Numbered from the stretch's first letter, positions 54,613-63,104 are shown. The stretch is DNA of 64,000 bases from Thiosocius sp963759055 (GCA_963759055.1 CAVWYD010000010.1:1-64000); one strand, 5' to 3'. The notes: generated by a model from the sequence alone, not told the origin. Numbers and translations: made by a program.

Positions 54613-56235
54613 TCAGTGCCGGGAGTCCGCCGCGGCAGGTTCGACTAGCAGGCCCCCTGCGTTCATCAACATCGGCTTCAGGAACGACGCTTGGTCGATA
54701 AATTGCTGCATTGCCCGTCGGGATTCCCCCGGTTCGGGCTGCTCGAGGACTGACAAAACGACGACCGCCGTCCTGGTGTCACCGCCGAACAGGGTCGCTT
54801 TTGCCTGCAACAGCTTGGCAATCAGCTGATTGGCGGTGAACTGCTGATCAACCCAGTACCAGTGCCAGGTGAGCCTTCGGGCTCGCTGCGGGCCGCGCAG
54901 CCGCGTTTCGGCAATGGCGAGTTGTTCGCCCTCGATCAGCGCCATCTGGGAGGCCTGTTCCAGCAATTTCCAGGTCTTGCGATCGTAAACCGCATTGGGC
55001 CAGCCAATCAGTTCTGCGTCGGCATGCTGTCCCCAGTAGTACGCAACATAAAACTGCACGATCTGATCATCCACCCTGTGGCTGGCCAACAACTCGGCCT
55101 GTGCACCTGCAAAAACCGGATGCCAGTCTTCCGCAGCCGGCGGTACAGGCGTGAGCCACTCCGGGCCATCCAGAGTGCCAGGCTGCGGTAGTGGCTGGTC
55201 GGACCGGGCCATCACGGCGAGTGATGGCGGGAGCACAAGCAAAGCAACAAGGCAAGACATGACAAGGTAGGACCGCTTTCGGTTACCGGACGCAACGGTG
55301 GTCTCCACCGATGCGCAAGACGGCGGCGCTGGATGTGGGTCTTTGAAGCGCGCACCCACGAGCATCTGCGCGACAACGAACAGCAGAAAAATCAACCAAC
55401 CGTATAGCCGATGGTCAGACAGGAGATCCCACTCACCGGCGGACCAGTAGGTGATCATGATCACGCTGATCGTGCGCACATTGTTTGCAACGATGGCCAG
55501 GAGCAAGCCGACAGCCACGTAGAAGATACGCTTGCCCGGTTTCTCGAAAACGAGGTTGGCGTAGAAGAGTGACAGCACCAGGTTGCCAATCAGAAAATCA
55601 AGCGCCGAGCATTCAGCGACAATGCCGACACGGCCGGCCTCGGAGATCACGATATTGCCGTCGGTTGTAACGTTCAGTCCGAATAGCGACAAGCCGCCCG
55701 CCGTGAGTTGAGTGGTCAGGCGCATCAGATGCGGGGTCAGGAAATCCCCGAACGGCACCAACAGCCACAGGAACAGCAACGGGAAAAGAAGGCGCCGGTA
55801 TACGCCCCAACCGATCAGACTCAGCACGGCGGCCTGCAGCATACCGAGTACCGCCACCTGGACGCCGAGTGACAAATCGATGACATCGGCGACCAGCCAC
55901 AGCATGCCGAAGGGCAAGAGCAACAGCGTGGCTGCGTAGCTGGCTGAAGGTCTCAGGTTCTTAAGTCGCGCGCGCCGATCCCAGATCAGATACAGCACCA
56001 TTGGCAACACCAGCATTGAAAACTGGTGCGTTTCACTGTTTATCCAGATACTGACGGCACTGGAGATCGTTGTTGCATACACGACCGCCAGCGTGGCGAT
56101 AACCGCACCCAGCGCGATGATCGTCACGCCCCAGAGCGACGATACGATTGCCGGCGGGGGCAGCGTCTTGGCACCGGCTGTCGAGTCACTGCTCATCGGC
56201 GTTCTGTGCGAGGGTTGATTCCAGCGAAACGTCAT
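54613..56235 (-). CDS. Exosortase fused to EpsI-like domain
   Basis: About 540 residues. The first 300 form a multi-helix membrane domain with the exosortase triad: Cys in AECSALDFLIGN, Arg in NNVRTISVIM, His in DHRLYGWLIF. The C-terminal 200 residues (after one helix) match the EpsI domain (WHPVFAGAQAELLASHRV, FYVAYYWGQHADAELI, RLTWHWYWVDQQFTAN). Exosortases process PEP-CTERM proteins and are linked to exopolysaccharide. Three short PEP-CTERM-like genes lie upstream (57195-57758). ATG at 56235 is used; TTG 56253 and ATG 56196 are alternatives. It is 28 bases after the hydroxylase gene. Confidence 0.85.
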   Translation of the reverse strand: MTFRWNQPSHRTPMSSDSTAGAKTLPPPAIVSSLWGVTIIALGAVIATLAVVYATTISSAVSIWINSETHQFSMLVLPMVLYLIWDRRARLKNLRPSASYAATLLLLPFGMLWLVADVIDLSLGVQVAVLGMLQAAVLSLIGWGVYRRLLFPLLFLWLLVPFGDFLTPHLMRLTTQLTAGGLSLFGLNVTTDGNIVISEAGRVGIVAECSALDFLIGNLVLSLFYANLVFEKPGKRIFYVAVGLLLAIVANNVRTISVIMITYWSAGEWDLLSDHRLYGWLIFLLFVVAQMLVGARFKDPHPAPPSCASVETTVASGNRKRSYLVMSCLVALLVLPPSLAVMARSDQPLPQPGTLDGPEWLTPVPPAAEDWHPVFAGAQAELLASHRVDDQIVQFYVAYYWGQHADAELIGWPNAVYDRKTWKLLEQASQMALIEGEQLAIAETRLRGPQRARRLTWHWYWVDQQFTANQLIAKLLQAKATLFGGDTRTAVVVLSVLEQPEPGESRRAMQQFIDQASFLKPMLMNAGGLLVEPAAADSRH

Positions 56236-56262
56236 GACCCGGCCACGGCTCAAGTCACCGAC

Positions 56263-57111
56263 TCAGACCTTTCTTCGGCCCCAGCCGAGGGTTTCGGCGA
56301 CGCCGACGTCTTTCGGCAACCGGAACGGCATCGTCAATACCCGCGCGACGGTCAGGTCCTGTGGTGTACGGAAGTATTCGACACCGACGTCGAATCGGTC
56401 GAGCCCCTGCTCGGGCACTGCACGGTAAGTTCCGAACAGGTAGTCCCACCAGATGAACACGATGCTGTAGTTGGAGTCCGTCTCCTTTCGGAGTGCCGAG
56501 TGGTGCACCGCGTGGGCATCCCTGGTCATGATCAGCAGGCGCAGCCATTTGTCGAGCGTCTTGTTCCAGCGGATGTTGGCATGCGACATCGTGGCCACGA
56601 CGGGCGCGAGGACGCTGAACACAAAGATGCCGAGTGGCGAAAGCCCCAGGGTGACGACGGCTATAGCCCCGAAGACCAGGCTCAACAGCACCTCGAAGGG
56701 GTGATGGCGCAGCGTCGTGGTGAAATCCACGTCGAGATCGGCGTGATGCACGACATGTGCGCGCCAAAACCACGGGATCCGGTGCAACAGCCGGTGCTCC
56801 CAGTATTTCACCAGATCAATCAGCAGCACGCTGGCGATGACCAGCAGCAGGCCCGATTCCAGCGAGAGGCTATTGAGCAATCCCCAGCCCTGCGCCTGTG
56901 CGTACGCGGCGAGCGCAATCAGGCCACCGGGCACGAGCACCCAGGCGATGAGCAGTTCCAATGCGAGCAGAAAGAAATTGCTGCCCCAACGCACCGCGAA
57001 CGAATAACGGTCTTTGCGCCGCGGCAGGATACGCTCGATCAGCGCGAACAGCGCGAGCGAGCCGTAGAAAGCGGCCTCGGGGATAGTTGGGTCAAAGCCT
57101 AGTTCCAGCAT
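56263..57111 (-). CDS. Fatty-acid hydroxylase/sterol-desaturase family protein
   Basis: 282 residues, multi-helix. The diiron His motifs are HRLLH, HVVHH and HAVHH, separated as in the family. Substrate is unknown (lipid, fatty acid or carotenoid-like). Its stop lies just before the exosortase gene. ATG at 57111. Confidence 0.85.
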   Translation of the reverse strand: MLELGFDPTIPEAAFYGSLALFALIERILPRRKDRYSFAVRWGSNFFLLALELLIAWVLVPGGLIALAAYAQAQGWGLLNSLSLESGLLLVIASVLLIDLVKYWEHRLLHRIPWFWRAHVVHHADLDVDFTTTLRHHPFEVLLSLVFGAIAVVTLGLSPLGIFVFSVLAPVVATMSHANIRWNKTLDKWLRLLIMTRDAHAVHHSALRKETDSNYSIVFIWWDYLFGTYRAVPEQGLDRFDVGVEYFRTPQDLTVARVLTMPFRLPKDVGVAETLGWGRRKV

Positions 57112-57194
57112 ACGGCGATCGACTGATTAATTAAGGACGATATGAGAGGGACATCCTTTTCCCCATCTCGTCGGAGTATGGCCTACTAAGGTGG

Positions 57195-57366
57195 TTATTT
57201 ACGCGAACGGGAGATCGCCAGAGCGCCGATTACGCCCAGTGCAATCAATCCGAAAATCCCGGGCGCTGGCAGGTCGGCCTGCCACGCTGGCGTGCGCAAC
57301 ATCGAAGGTGAGCATCATCGGCAGTGCCAGTGTCATCGTCCGGACAGTGTTTTTTAGTGATTTCAT
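57195..57366 (-). CDS. PEP-CTERM-like short protein 3, frameshifted
   Basis: From ATG at 57366: MKSLKNTVRTMTLALPMMLT gives a signal peptide ending near AHA. In another frame the last 26 codons read PAPGIFGLIALGVIGALAIS and end SRSRK, a PEP-CTERM-type tail (Pro-Ala-Pro-Gly, hydrophobic helix, basic end). Length 172 bases is not a multiple of three, so one indel lies between the two parts. See also 57387 and 57586. Confidence 0.55.
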
Positions 57367-57386
57367 CGCTTGGGTCTCCTGAAGAA

Positions 57387-57559
57387 TTACTTGCGCAGGC
57401 GTGAGATGCCGATTGCACCGACGACGCCGAGGGCCAGCAGGGCGAAGATGCCCGGTCCAGGTAAACCCGGTGCCGGATGGTCCAGCGAATGCGCTGGAAG
57501 TGGCCAAGCTGACAATCAGCGCTGTGGCGGCAAGCATGCGCAGTGCGGTAGCTTTTCAT
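57387..57559 (-). CDS. PEP-CTERM-like short protein 2, frameshifted
   Basis: From ATG at 57559 the start (MKSYRTA) and the rest of the signal peptide (MLAATALIVSLATSSAFAG) are one base apart in frame. A second shift leads to PGPGIFALLALGVVGAIGIS with end SRLRK. Length 173 bases; two single-base insertions would explain both breaks. The tail is nearly identical to that of protein 1. Confidence 0.55.
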
Positions 57560-57585
57560 AGCGACTCCTCCCCTTTTCAGACGTG

Positions 57586-57758
57586 TCACTTGCGCAGGCG
57601 CGAGATGCCGATCGCACCCACCACCCCGAGGGCCAGCAGGGCGAAGATCCCGGGGCCAGGGCACTTCGACATCCGAAGCCGCCAGCCAGTGCGCTGGAGG
57701 CGCCAAACATTGCAGTCAAACTCGTGGCGGCAAGCATTGCGGTACGGTAGATTTTCAT
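57586..57758 (-). CDS. PEP-CTERM-like short protein 1, frameshifted
   Basis: From ATG at 57758 a signal peptide (MKIYRTAMLAATSLTAMFGA, cleavage near ALA) is in frame for 30 codons. The C-terminal tail SKCPGPGIFALLALGVVGAI ending SRLRK is in another frame. Length 173 bases. A GAGGAG-like box precedes the ATG. The mature protein would have about ten residues between signal and sorting tail, very short for an exosortase substrate. Confidence 0.55.
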
Positions 57759-58042
57759 GGCTGCTCATCTCCTCTGGACCGTCGGGCGATCCTGTTTTTT
57801 TGTGCCTTCGTTGCAAGCGTCCCATCGGCAGCGATTCCGGATCAGCCCGCGCTGATTCGAGACCGCCAGGAAGCCGGGTTAGGTTGACTCAGCAGTTTCC
57901 GGGCCAAGTCACGATTTATCACACAAAAACAATGACATGCGCATTGATTAAAGCATTCTTATTGACTGATTCTGTTAAAGAAGCTGACATTCATTCGCGT
58001 TTACCCTTGCCTCCCAGACCAGCAGCGTAAAAAGCAACACAC

Positions 58043-58513
58043 ATGATCAAAAAGCTCATCAGCGGCGGACAAACGGGTGCGGACAGCTGCATTATCGAGG
58101 TCGGGAAACGACTGGGCATCCCGACAGGCGGCCTGGTTCCCAGGGGCTGGCAAACTGAGCAGGGGCCGAAGCCCGCACTCCAGGATCTCGGATTCACTGA
58201 GTCCAACAGCACGGACTACGCAGTACGGACTCGCCAAAACGTCGAACAAAGCGACGCCACCCTGATCTTTGCAATCAATCCCGATTCTGACGGCACCCGA
58301 CTGACCGTCGATCATGCGAAGAAGATCGGTAAGCCGTTCCTCGTCGTGAATCCTTTCGAGCCAAAAGCTGCAGAGACGGTCGGGCCATGGCTGCAGGCGA
58401 CACAGCCAGCGGTATTGAATGTGGCCGGAAACCGCGAAAGCAAAGCACCGGGGATTGCTGGACGGGCCGAGAAAGTCTTGTATGCCGTGCTGCGCCCCCA
58501 GGCCGTTCGCTGA
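58043..58513 (+). CDS. Molybdenum-carrier-like SLOG protein
   Basis: 156 residues. ISGGQTGADSCIIEVGKRLG and GLVPRGWQTEQGP match the putative molybdenum-carrier family (DprA/LOG-like Rossmann fold, related to YpsA). TRQNVEQSDATLIFAINPDSDGT and NVAGNRESKAPGI complete it. The family may bind a nucleotide or metal cofactor; no enzyme is known here. Stand-alone gene. Confidence 0.82.
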   Translation: MIKKLISGGQTGADSCIIEVGKRLGIPTGGLVPRGWQTEQGPKPALQDLGFTESNSTDYAVRTRQNVEQSDATLIFAINPDSDGTRLTVDHAKKIGKPFLVVNPFEPKAAETVGPWLQATQPAVLNVAGNRESKAPGIAGRAEKVLYAVLRPQAVR

Positions 58514-58768
58514 CGTCCGTCGACGGAAACACCGTCTGTCCCTGAAATCTCCCGAAATCTCCGCGGGAATCTTTGACAACGATAAATTGATGTTTCGATA
58601 TGTGTTTCCTATAGTCGGGCGCTTGCAGTCGCGGGTCGATGAATTTGAAGTTGGTGCAACCTTCTCCCGCGCCGCGAAAAAACAAGCTTTACGTTGGATT
58701 TCATCAGGGCCCCGCTACATTTCGGTCGGGGCACGTCACCGGAAAATCATCTCAACGGGGAATCTTCT

Positions 58769-59569
58769 ATGAGAATCTTTTCATCAATCCGGGCTGTACT
58801 GGCCGCAGTGGTCTTGTTTGGAATCGGCGTGGGCCAGTCCCATGCATTCGAACTGCAATGGTTTGGACAGTCTGCCTTCAAACTCACCACCGAGAGCGGC
58901 AAGGTAATCGTGATTGACCCCTTCCTGTTGAAGAACCCCAAGACGCCTGAAGAACTGAAGGACCTCAAGAAACTGGGCAAAGTGGATCTGATCCTCGTGA
59001 CCCACGGTCACTTCGATCACACTGCCGATGTGCAGGCACTGGCTGAAATGACAGGTGCCAAAGTCGGCATGAATGCTGACATGGGTAGCGTGTACGGCAG
59101 CCTCGGCCTGGTGCCCAAGGACCAGCTGCTGCGTTGGAACAAGAGCGGCACGGTAACGCCAATCGGTGACAACATAAAAATAACCATGGTTCGGGCCGAG
59201 CACAGCTCCACGGTTTCCCACGATGGCGCGGTACACGCGGGGGGTGAGCCGGTCGGTTATATCATCGAGCTGGAGAACGGCTACAAGATCTATCATTCGG
59301 GTGACACCGGCGTGTTCGGCGACATGAAGATGATCGGTGAGTACTACAAGCCCGACCTGGCCCTGGTATGTATTGGCGGCTGGTTTACCATGGGCCCGGA
59401 AGGCGCAGCCTATGCCATGGGCACCTTGATGCGGCCAAAGATGGTCGTACCCATGCATTACGGAACATTCCCGCCCCTGAAAGGAACGCCCCAGGAAATG
59501 ATCGACGCTCTGGGCGATTCACCCGTCAAAGTGAAAGTCATGACCCCGGGCGAGACTATGACGATGTGA
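58769..59569 (+). CDS. Metallo-beta-lactamase-fold hydrolase (UPF0173-like), exported
   Basis: 266 residues: a signal peptide (SIRAVLAAVVLFGIGVGQSHA) before an MBL domain. Metal motif THGHFDHTAD (HxHxDH), then MVRAEHSST, a YHSGDTGVFGDM (Asp) and a late His in VVPMHYGTFPPL. UPF0173 members are usually cytoplasmic; the signal peptide here puts it in the periplasm. AACGGGGAA precedes the ATG. A terminator follows at 59699. Confidence 0.88.
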   Translation: MRIFSSIRAVLAAVVLFGIGVGQSHAFELQWFGQSAFKLTTESGKVIVIDPFLLKNPKTPEELKDLKKLGKVDLILVTHGHFDHTADVQALAEMTGAKVGMNADMGSVYGSLGLVPKDQLLRWNKSGTVTPIGDNIKITMVRAEHSSTVSHDGAVHAGGEPVGYIIELENGYKIYHSGDTGVFGDMKMIGEYYKPDLALVCIGGWFTMGPEGAAYAMGTLMRPKMVVPMHYGTFPPLKGTPQEMIDALGDSPVKVKVMTPGETMTM

Positions 59570-59698
59570 TCGCGCAGGACCATTGTCTGCGCGGACCGAA
59601 CTGCAAAACCCGCACTGGCTTCGCGCCGCGCTCTAACGGCACTTGCTGGAAATTTTTTGTTGCCGGGATTTCGAACCCCTGGTAAACCAATAAACAAA

Positions 59699-59726
59699 GA
59701 ACCCCGCGCACGGCGGGGTTCTTTTT
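59699..59726 (+). terminator. Rho-independent terminator
   Basis: GAACCCCGC (59699-59707), loop GCACG, GCGGGGTTC (59713-59721), then TTTTT. It probably ends transcription from the MBL-fold gene about 130 bases upstream. Upstream A-run also suits minus-strand termination. Confidence 0.85.
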
Positions 59727-59728
59727 AA

Positions 59729-59775
59729 ATGGCGCGCCCGGAGGGATTACCGACCTGCGGCCACCTGGTTCGTAG
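59729..59775 (-). repeat. Partial tRNA-Arg copy, att-like site
   Basis: Direct, degraded copy of the 3' half of the tRNA-Arg gene at 60984-61059. ATGGCGCGCCCGGAGG and CCACCTGGTTCGTAG are shared. It spans from the anticodon loop to the CCA end, the usual extent of a phage or island attachment core. See the island finding. Confidence 0.7.
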
Positions 59776-59939
59776 TGTTCCATCTGGATACGTGCATCCT
59801 ATTGTTAAACAATGCTTTTTACAATTTACACCGTCCAATAAAATTGGCCTCCTTGGCCTTATTTGCCCGCATTTTGGGCTATTTTGAGCCATCTATTGGA
59901 CAGTTACTTACCCACTTCTCTTAGCGCTTATAACCACTT

Positions 59940-60302
59940 TCATGCGATAAGACACTCGTAGGGAATCTTCAAACCCTCGTGCAGTTTCTTGATCATGGCC
60001 AGCGTTAAAGTTCGCTTTTTACTCAGCACCTCAGACACACGCCCACTCGTCCCGATATATGGCTCCAAATCTTTTCGCGACAAGTTGTTCTGCTCCATTA
60101 AAAACTTGATCGCCTCAACAGGGTCCGATGGGGGAATTGCATAATGGTCATCTTCGTACTTCTCAACGAGCAGCATTAAGACATCCAGCTCATCGCCTTT
60201 TTGCGTATTGGGTTTTGCACCCCATAGCTCATCGATGCGCTTTAACACACGATCCAGTTCACGGTCATTCTTAATAGGTTTCAGCTTCATCATGAACCTC
60301 AA
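59940..60302 (-). CDS. higA: HigA-type antitoxin
   Basis: 120 residues with a C-terminal XRE helix-turn-helix (FLMEQNNLSRKDLEPYIGTS, GRVSEVLSKKRTLTLAMIKKL). The N-terminal half is the HigA neutralisation region (LKPIKNDRELDRVLKRIDEL). It overlaps the toxin gene by four bases (ATGA), with the toxin first, as in higBA. It would bind HigB and repress its own promoter. Confidence 0.85.
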   Translation of the reverse strand: MRFMMKLKPIKNDRELDRVLKRIDELWGAKPNTQKGDELDVLMLLVEKYEDDHYAIPPSDPVEAIKFLMEQNNLSRKDLEPYIGTSGRVSEVLSKKRTLTLAMIKKLHEGLKIPYECLIA

Positions 60303-60604
60303 ATATGTTCGATATTCTTGATCTCGTCATATTCCTTATGGGTGCCCACAAAGCGAATAAGCATTCCGTGCCGAACATAATCCATAAGTACTACGATTCT
60401 GTATTTGTTACCGCATATATTAAAAACAACACGGTTGTTCTTTAAGATACTCGCATTACGCAAATCTGCTTTTAATTTGTGCGGCGTGTTCCACTTCGCT
60501 GCCGCACAGTAATTGAACCACTCCGTCATTTGCTTCTTTGCATCTCTATATTTGGGGCTACTCTCCCAAAACTTCCGCAGCATGGACTTTGCGATCACCC
60601 TCAT
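60299..60604 (-). CDS. higB: HigB-type mRNA interferase toxin
   Basis: 101 residues from ATG at 60604. The family pattern is clear: MRVIAKSMLRKFWESSPKYR, EWFNYCAAAKWNTPHKLKAD, LRNASILKNNRVVFNICGNK and GTHKEYDEIKNIEHI. HigB cleaves mRNA at the ribosome. The overlapping higA gene makes a toxin-first operon. Promoter lies in the spacer upstream (60605-60720). Confidence 0.88.
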   Translation of the reverse strand: MRVIAKSMLRKFWESSPKYRDAKKQMTEWFNYCAAAKWNTPHKLKADLRNASILKNNRVVFNICGNKYRIVVLMDYVRHGMLIRFVGTHKEYDEIKNIEHI

Positions 60605-60983
60605 TGGCACACCCTAACATGCTCCCACTATGGGAGCAAGCAGAAATATCCCAATTCGGGAGGTTTATGCATTAAGTTCGTGACGTTTTGTAGCAATAGT
60701 GACAGGGAAGCCACCCCTGTATCCCTGCCGTAAGCAGGTCTTCAGCGCGCTGCCGCCAGCTGATCCTCCACCCAGACGTGCAGAACTCAGCAGCCCGTCA
60801 TGAGGATCAAAACACTACGGACTTTTCTAAACAACGATCGGTACTTGCGCAGGAATTATCCATTCAGAACAAGGAGCAAAACAGCAGCATCTGTCCAATA
60901 AATGGATCGATTTCGCGCTATTGGACAGCCATAAAAAAACCGGTCAAGCCGCATGCTCTAACCGGTTGATTTACTGAGTTGTA
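60605..60983. other. Spacer between higB and tRNA-Arg
   Basis: No gene seen. CTGTCCAATA (60891-60900) and TATTGGACAG (60919-60928) are perfect inverted arms. Matching single arms lie on the far side of higBA at 59833-59840 (GTCCAATA) and 59893-59903 (CTATTGGACAG). Possibly ends of a lost mobile element. Confidence 0.5.
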
Positions 60984-61059
60984 TGGCGCGCCCGGAGGAT
61001 TCGAACCTCCGACCACCTGGTTCGTAGCCAGGTACTCTATCCAGCTGAGCTACGGGCGC
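60984..61059 (-). tRNA. tRNA-Arg (ACG)
   Basis: Cloverleaf on minus: GCGCCCG acceptor, GCTC/GAGT D-arm, CCTGG-CTACGAA-CCAGG anticodon arm (ACG), GGAGG-TTCGAAT-CCTCC T-arm, GGGCGC-G-CCA 3' end. The 3' acceptor strand has six bases, not seven: one C seems missing from the CCC run next to the T-stem, like the single-base indels in the genes. CCA is encoded. Confidence 0.92.
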
Positions 61060-61135
61060 TAAATTGTGAGGCGCGGATTTTGTTTGTTTTTGACAGTTCT
61101 GTCAATCAAACCAGAGGAATCCACGCCACTGAATA

Positions 61136-61228
61136 TGGCGGAGAGAGAGGGATTCGAACCCTCGATGGAGCTATAAACCCCATACTCCCTTAGCAGGGGA
61201 GCGCCTTCAGCCACTCGGCCATCTCTCC
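61136..61228 (-). tRNA. tRNA-Ser (GCT)
   Basis: 93 bases on minus with a long variable arm. Acceptor GGAGAGA/TCTCTCC, anticodon arm around CTGCTAA (GCT), T-arm GAGGG-TTCGAAT-CCCTC and encoded CCA. It lies between tRNA-Arg and csrA, the common gammaproteobacterial order. Confidence 0.95.
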
Positions 61229-61349
61229 AAAACTATGCTCGTCGCTCCAATGGTCCTGCGGACCATGCCGGGGAGCGCGATTATTCGGGACTACGTCCCT
61301 CACCCCTTCGGGGCCGCCGTCACTGCGCGACGGCTGTCTCTCCAAAACT
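61222..61349. repeat. 115-bp insert flanked by 13-base direct repeat
   Basis: TCTCTCCAAAACT occurs at 61222-61234 (tRNA-Ser 5' end plus flank) and again at 61337-61349. Between them is a hairpin-rich stretch: ATGGTCC-TGC-GGACCAT at 61250-61266, CCCCTTCGGGG near 61301 and GCCGTC...GACGGC near 61315. No gene is present. Confidence 0.6.
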
Positions 61350-61447
61350 GTGTTTCACCGCAACGCCCCCTGCAGACCGATCCGGGGTGCGCCTATCGGG
61401 GACTCAACCTTCGAGTCTCGGCGGTAAAAACGACTCGCTGCGACCCT

Positions 61448-61630
61448 TCAGCCGTCCGAACCGCCGTTTTCTGCCTTGATGCGCTCGTATATCTCCTCAC
61501 GATGCACGGAGACATCACGCGGCGCATTCACGCCGATTCGCACCTGGTTGCCTTTCACACCCAATACAGTGACGGTAACCTCGTCTCCGATCATCAGGGT
61601 TTCACCAACCCTACGCGTCAGAATCAACAT
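61448..61630 (-). CDS. csrA: Carbon storage regulator CsrA
   Basis: 60 residues, a full CsrA. MLILTRRVGETLMIGDEVTV, GVKGNQVRIGVNAPRDVSV and HREEIYERI include the RNA-contacting strand and the conserved Arg44 region. CsrA binds GGA motifs near ribosome-binding sites and controls translation. ATG at 61630 is the usual start. It sits between lysC and tRNA-Ser. Confidence 0.97.
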   Translation of the reverse strand: MLILTRRVGETLMIGDEVTVTVLGVKGNQVRIGVNAPRDVSVHREEIYERIKAENGGSDG

Positions 61631-61784
61631 GGATTCACTCCTTTCCAACACACCGACGAGACAGCCATGATCCCTGGGAATCATCGGATGTGTCCGTTTG
61701 CCAACCTCGCCCCTTTATTATTATGGATCAGGAGCGTGGCGATTCTAGCAACATCCCAGCCGCAGCAGAAGGCAAAACACCGTT

Positions 61785-63014
61785 TCAGGCGGCAGATTCC
61801 TCGGCCAGATCGAATGCCTGATGCAGCGCACGCACACCCAGCTCGAGGTATTTCTCTTCCACCACCACCGAGATTTTGATCTCCGAGGTGGAGATCATCT
61901 GAATGTTGATGCCCTCTTGCGACAGGGTCGCAAACATTTTGCTCGCTATCCCCGCGTGTGAACGCATCCCCACACCGACCAGGGAAATTTTTACGATCGT
62001 ATCCTTACCGACAACTTCTGCTGCACCGAGTTCAGACGAGACCTTGTTGAGGATACTCAGGGCCTTGCTGTATTCGCCGCGGTTCACGGTGAAAGTGAAG
62101 TCCGTGGTGCCGTCCGTGGCGATATTCTGCACGATCATGTCGACTTCAATATTCGCTTCGCTGATTGGACCCAGGATCTTGTAGGCCACACCCGGCTGAT
62201 CGGGCACGCCACGAATCGTCAGTTTGGCCTCGTCACGATTGAACGCTATTCCAGCAATTTTTGCCGCTTCCACGCCATCTTCCTCCAGGGTGATCAGGGT
62301 GCCTTCGCCACCTTCCTCGAAACTCGACAGGACGCGCAAAGGTACATTGTATTTTCCGGCAAACTCGACCGCACGGATCTGCAGCACCTTGGAACCCAGG
62401 CTGGCCATCTCCAGCATCTCTTCAAAGGTGATGCGATCGAGTTTGCGTGCCTTGGGCTCCACCCGGGGATCCGTCGTGTAGACGCCGTCGACGTCGGTAA
62501 AGATCTGACATTCGTCTGCATCGAGGGCCGCCGCCATGGCAACCGCCGTGGTATCGGAACCGCCGCGACCCAGGGTCGTGATATCGCCCTTCTCGTTAAC
62601 GCCCTGGAATCCGGCCACCACCACGACGCGCCCGGCCTTGATATCGGCACAGACACGGGCATGGTCGATATCCATGATGCGCGCCTTGGAATGCGCACTG
62701 TCGGTACGTATGTGAACCTGCGCCCCGGTATAAGAGCGCGCGTTACAACCGATCTTCTGCAGCGCCAGGCACAGCAGCGCGATCGTAACCTGTTCACCGG
62801 TCGACACCAGCACATCCATTTCACGCGCGCTGGGGTCGTCGGTGATTTCATTGGCCAGGGCGATCAGGCGATTGGTCTCGCCCGACATCGCGGAGACCAC
62901 GACCACCACGTCATCGCCACGATCGCGGTACCCTTTTACTCGCGCAGCAACGTTTTGGATGCGCTCCACCGAGCCCACCGAAGTGCCGCCATATTTCTGG
63001 ACTATCAGCGCCAT
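61785..63014 (-). CDS. lysC: Aspartokinase (ACT-type)
   Basis: 409 residues. The kinase domain opens VQKYGGTSVGSVERI with KYGG, then GRGGSDTTAVAMAAAL and DVDGVYTTDPR. Two ACT domains fill the C-terminus (LTIRGVPDQPGVAYKI, VGVGMRSHAGIASKMFATLS). It starts the aspartate pathway to Lys, Met and Thr; ACT domains imply feedback by lysine or threonine. Gene order alaS-lysC-csrA is typical. Confidence 0.97.
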   Translation of the reverse strand: MALIVQKYGGTSVGSVERIQNVAARVKGYRDRGDDVVVVVSAMSGETNRLIALANEITDDPSAREMDVLVSTGEQVTIALLCLALQKIGCNARSYTGAQVHIRTDSAHSKARIMDIDHARVCADIKAGRVVVVAGFQGVNEKGDITTLGRGGSDTTAVAMAAALDADECQIFTDVDGVYTTDPRVEPKARKLDRITFEEMLEMASLGSKVLQIRAVEFAGKYNVPLRVLSSFEEGGEGTLITLEEDGVEAAKIAGIAFNRDEAKLTIRGVPDQPGVAYKILGPISEANIEVDMIVQNIATDGTTDFTFTVNRGEYSKALSILNKVSSELGAAEVVGKDTIVKISLVGVGMRSHAGIASKMFATLSQEGINIQMISTSEIKISVVVEEKYLELGVRALHQAFDLAEESAA

Positions 63015-63104
63015 GTCGCTACCGGGATCCTACTGCTGCATATCGCGGCCGACCGTTTTTCCGGGCCGCAAAGACGCGCGATTTAACACTATTTCAGCGT
63101 TGAC

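Noticed and set aside
59670..59690. Second tRNA piece (GATTTCGAACCCC)
   Set aside because: Only a T-arm-like 15-base match is visible; too short to call a tRNA remnant.
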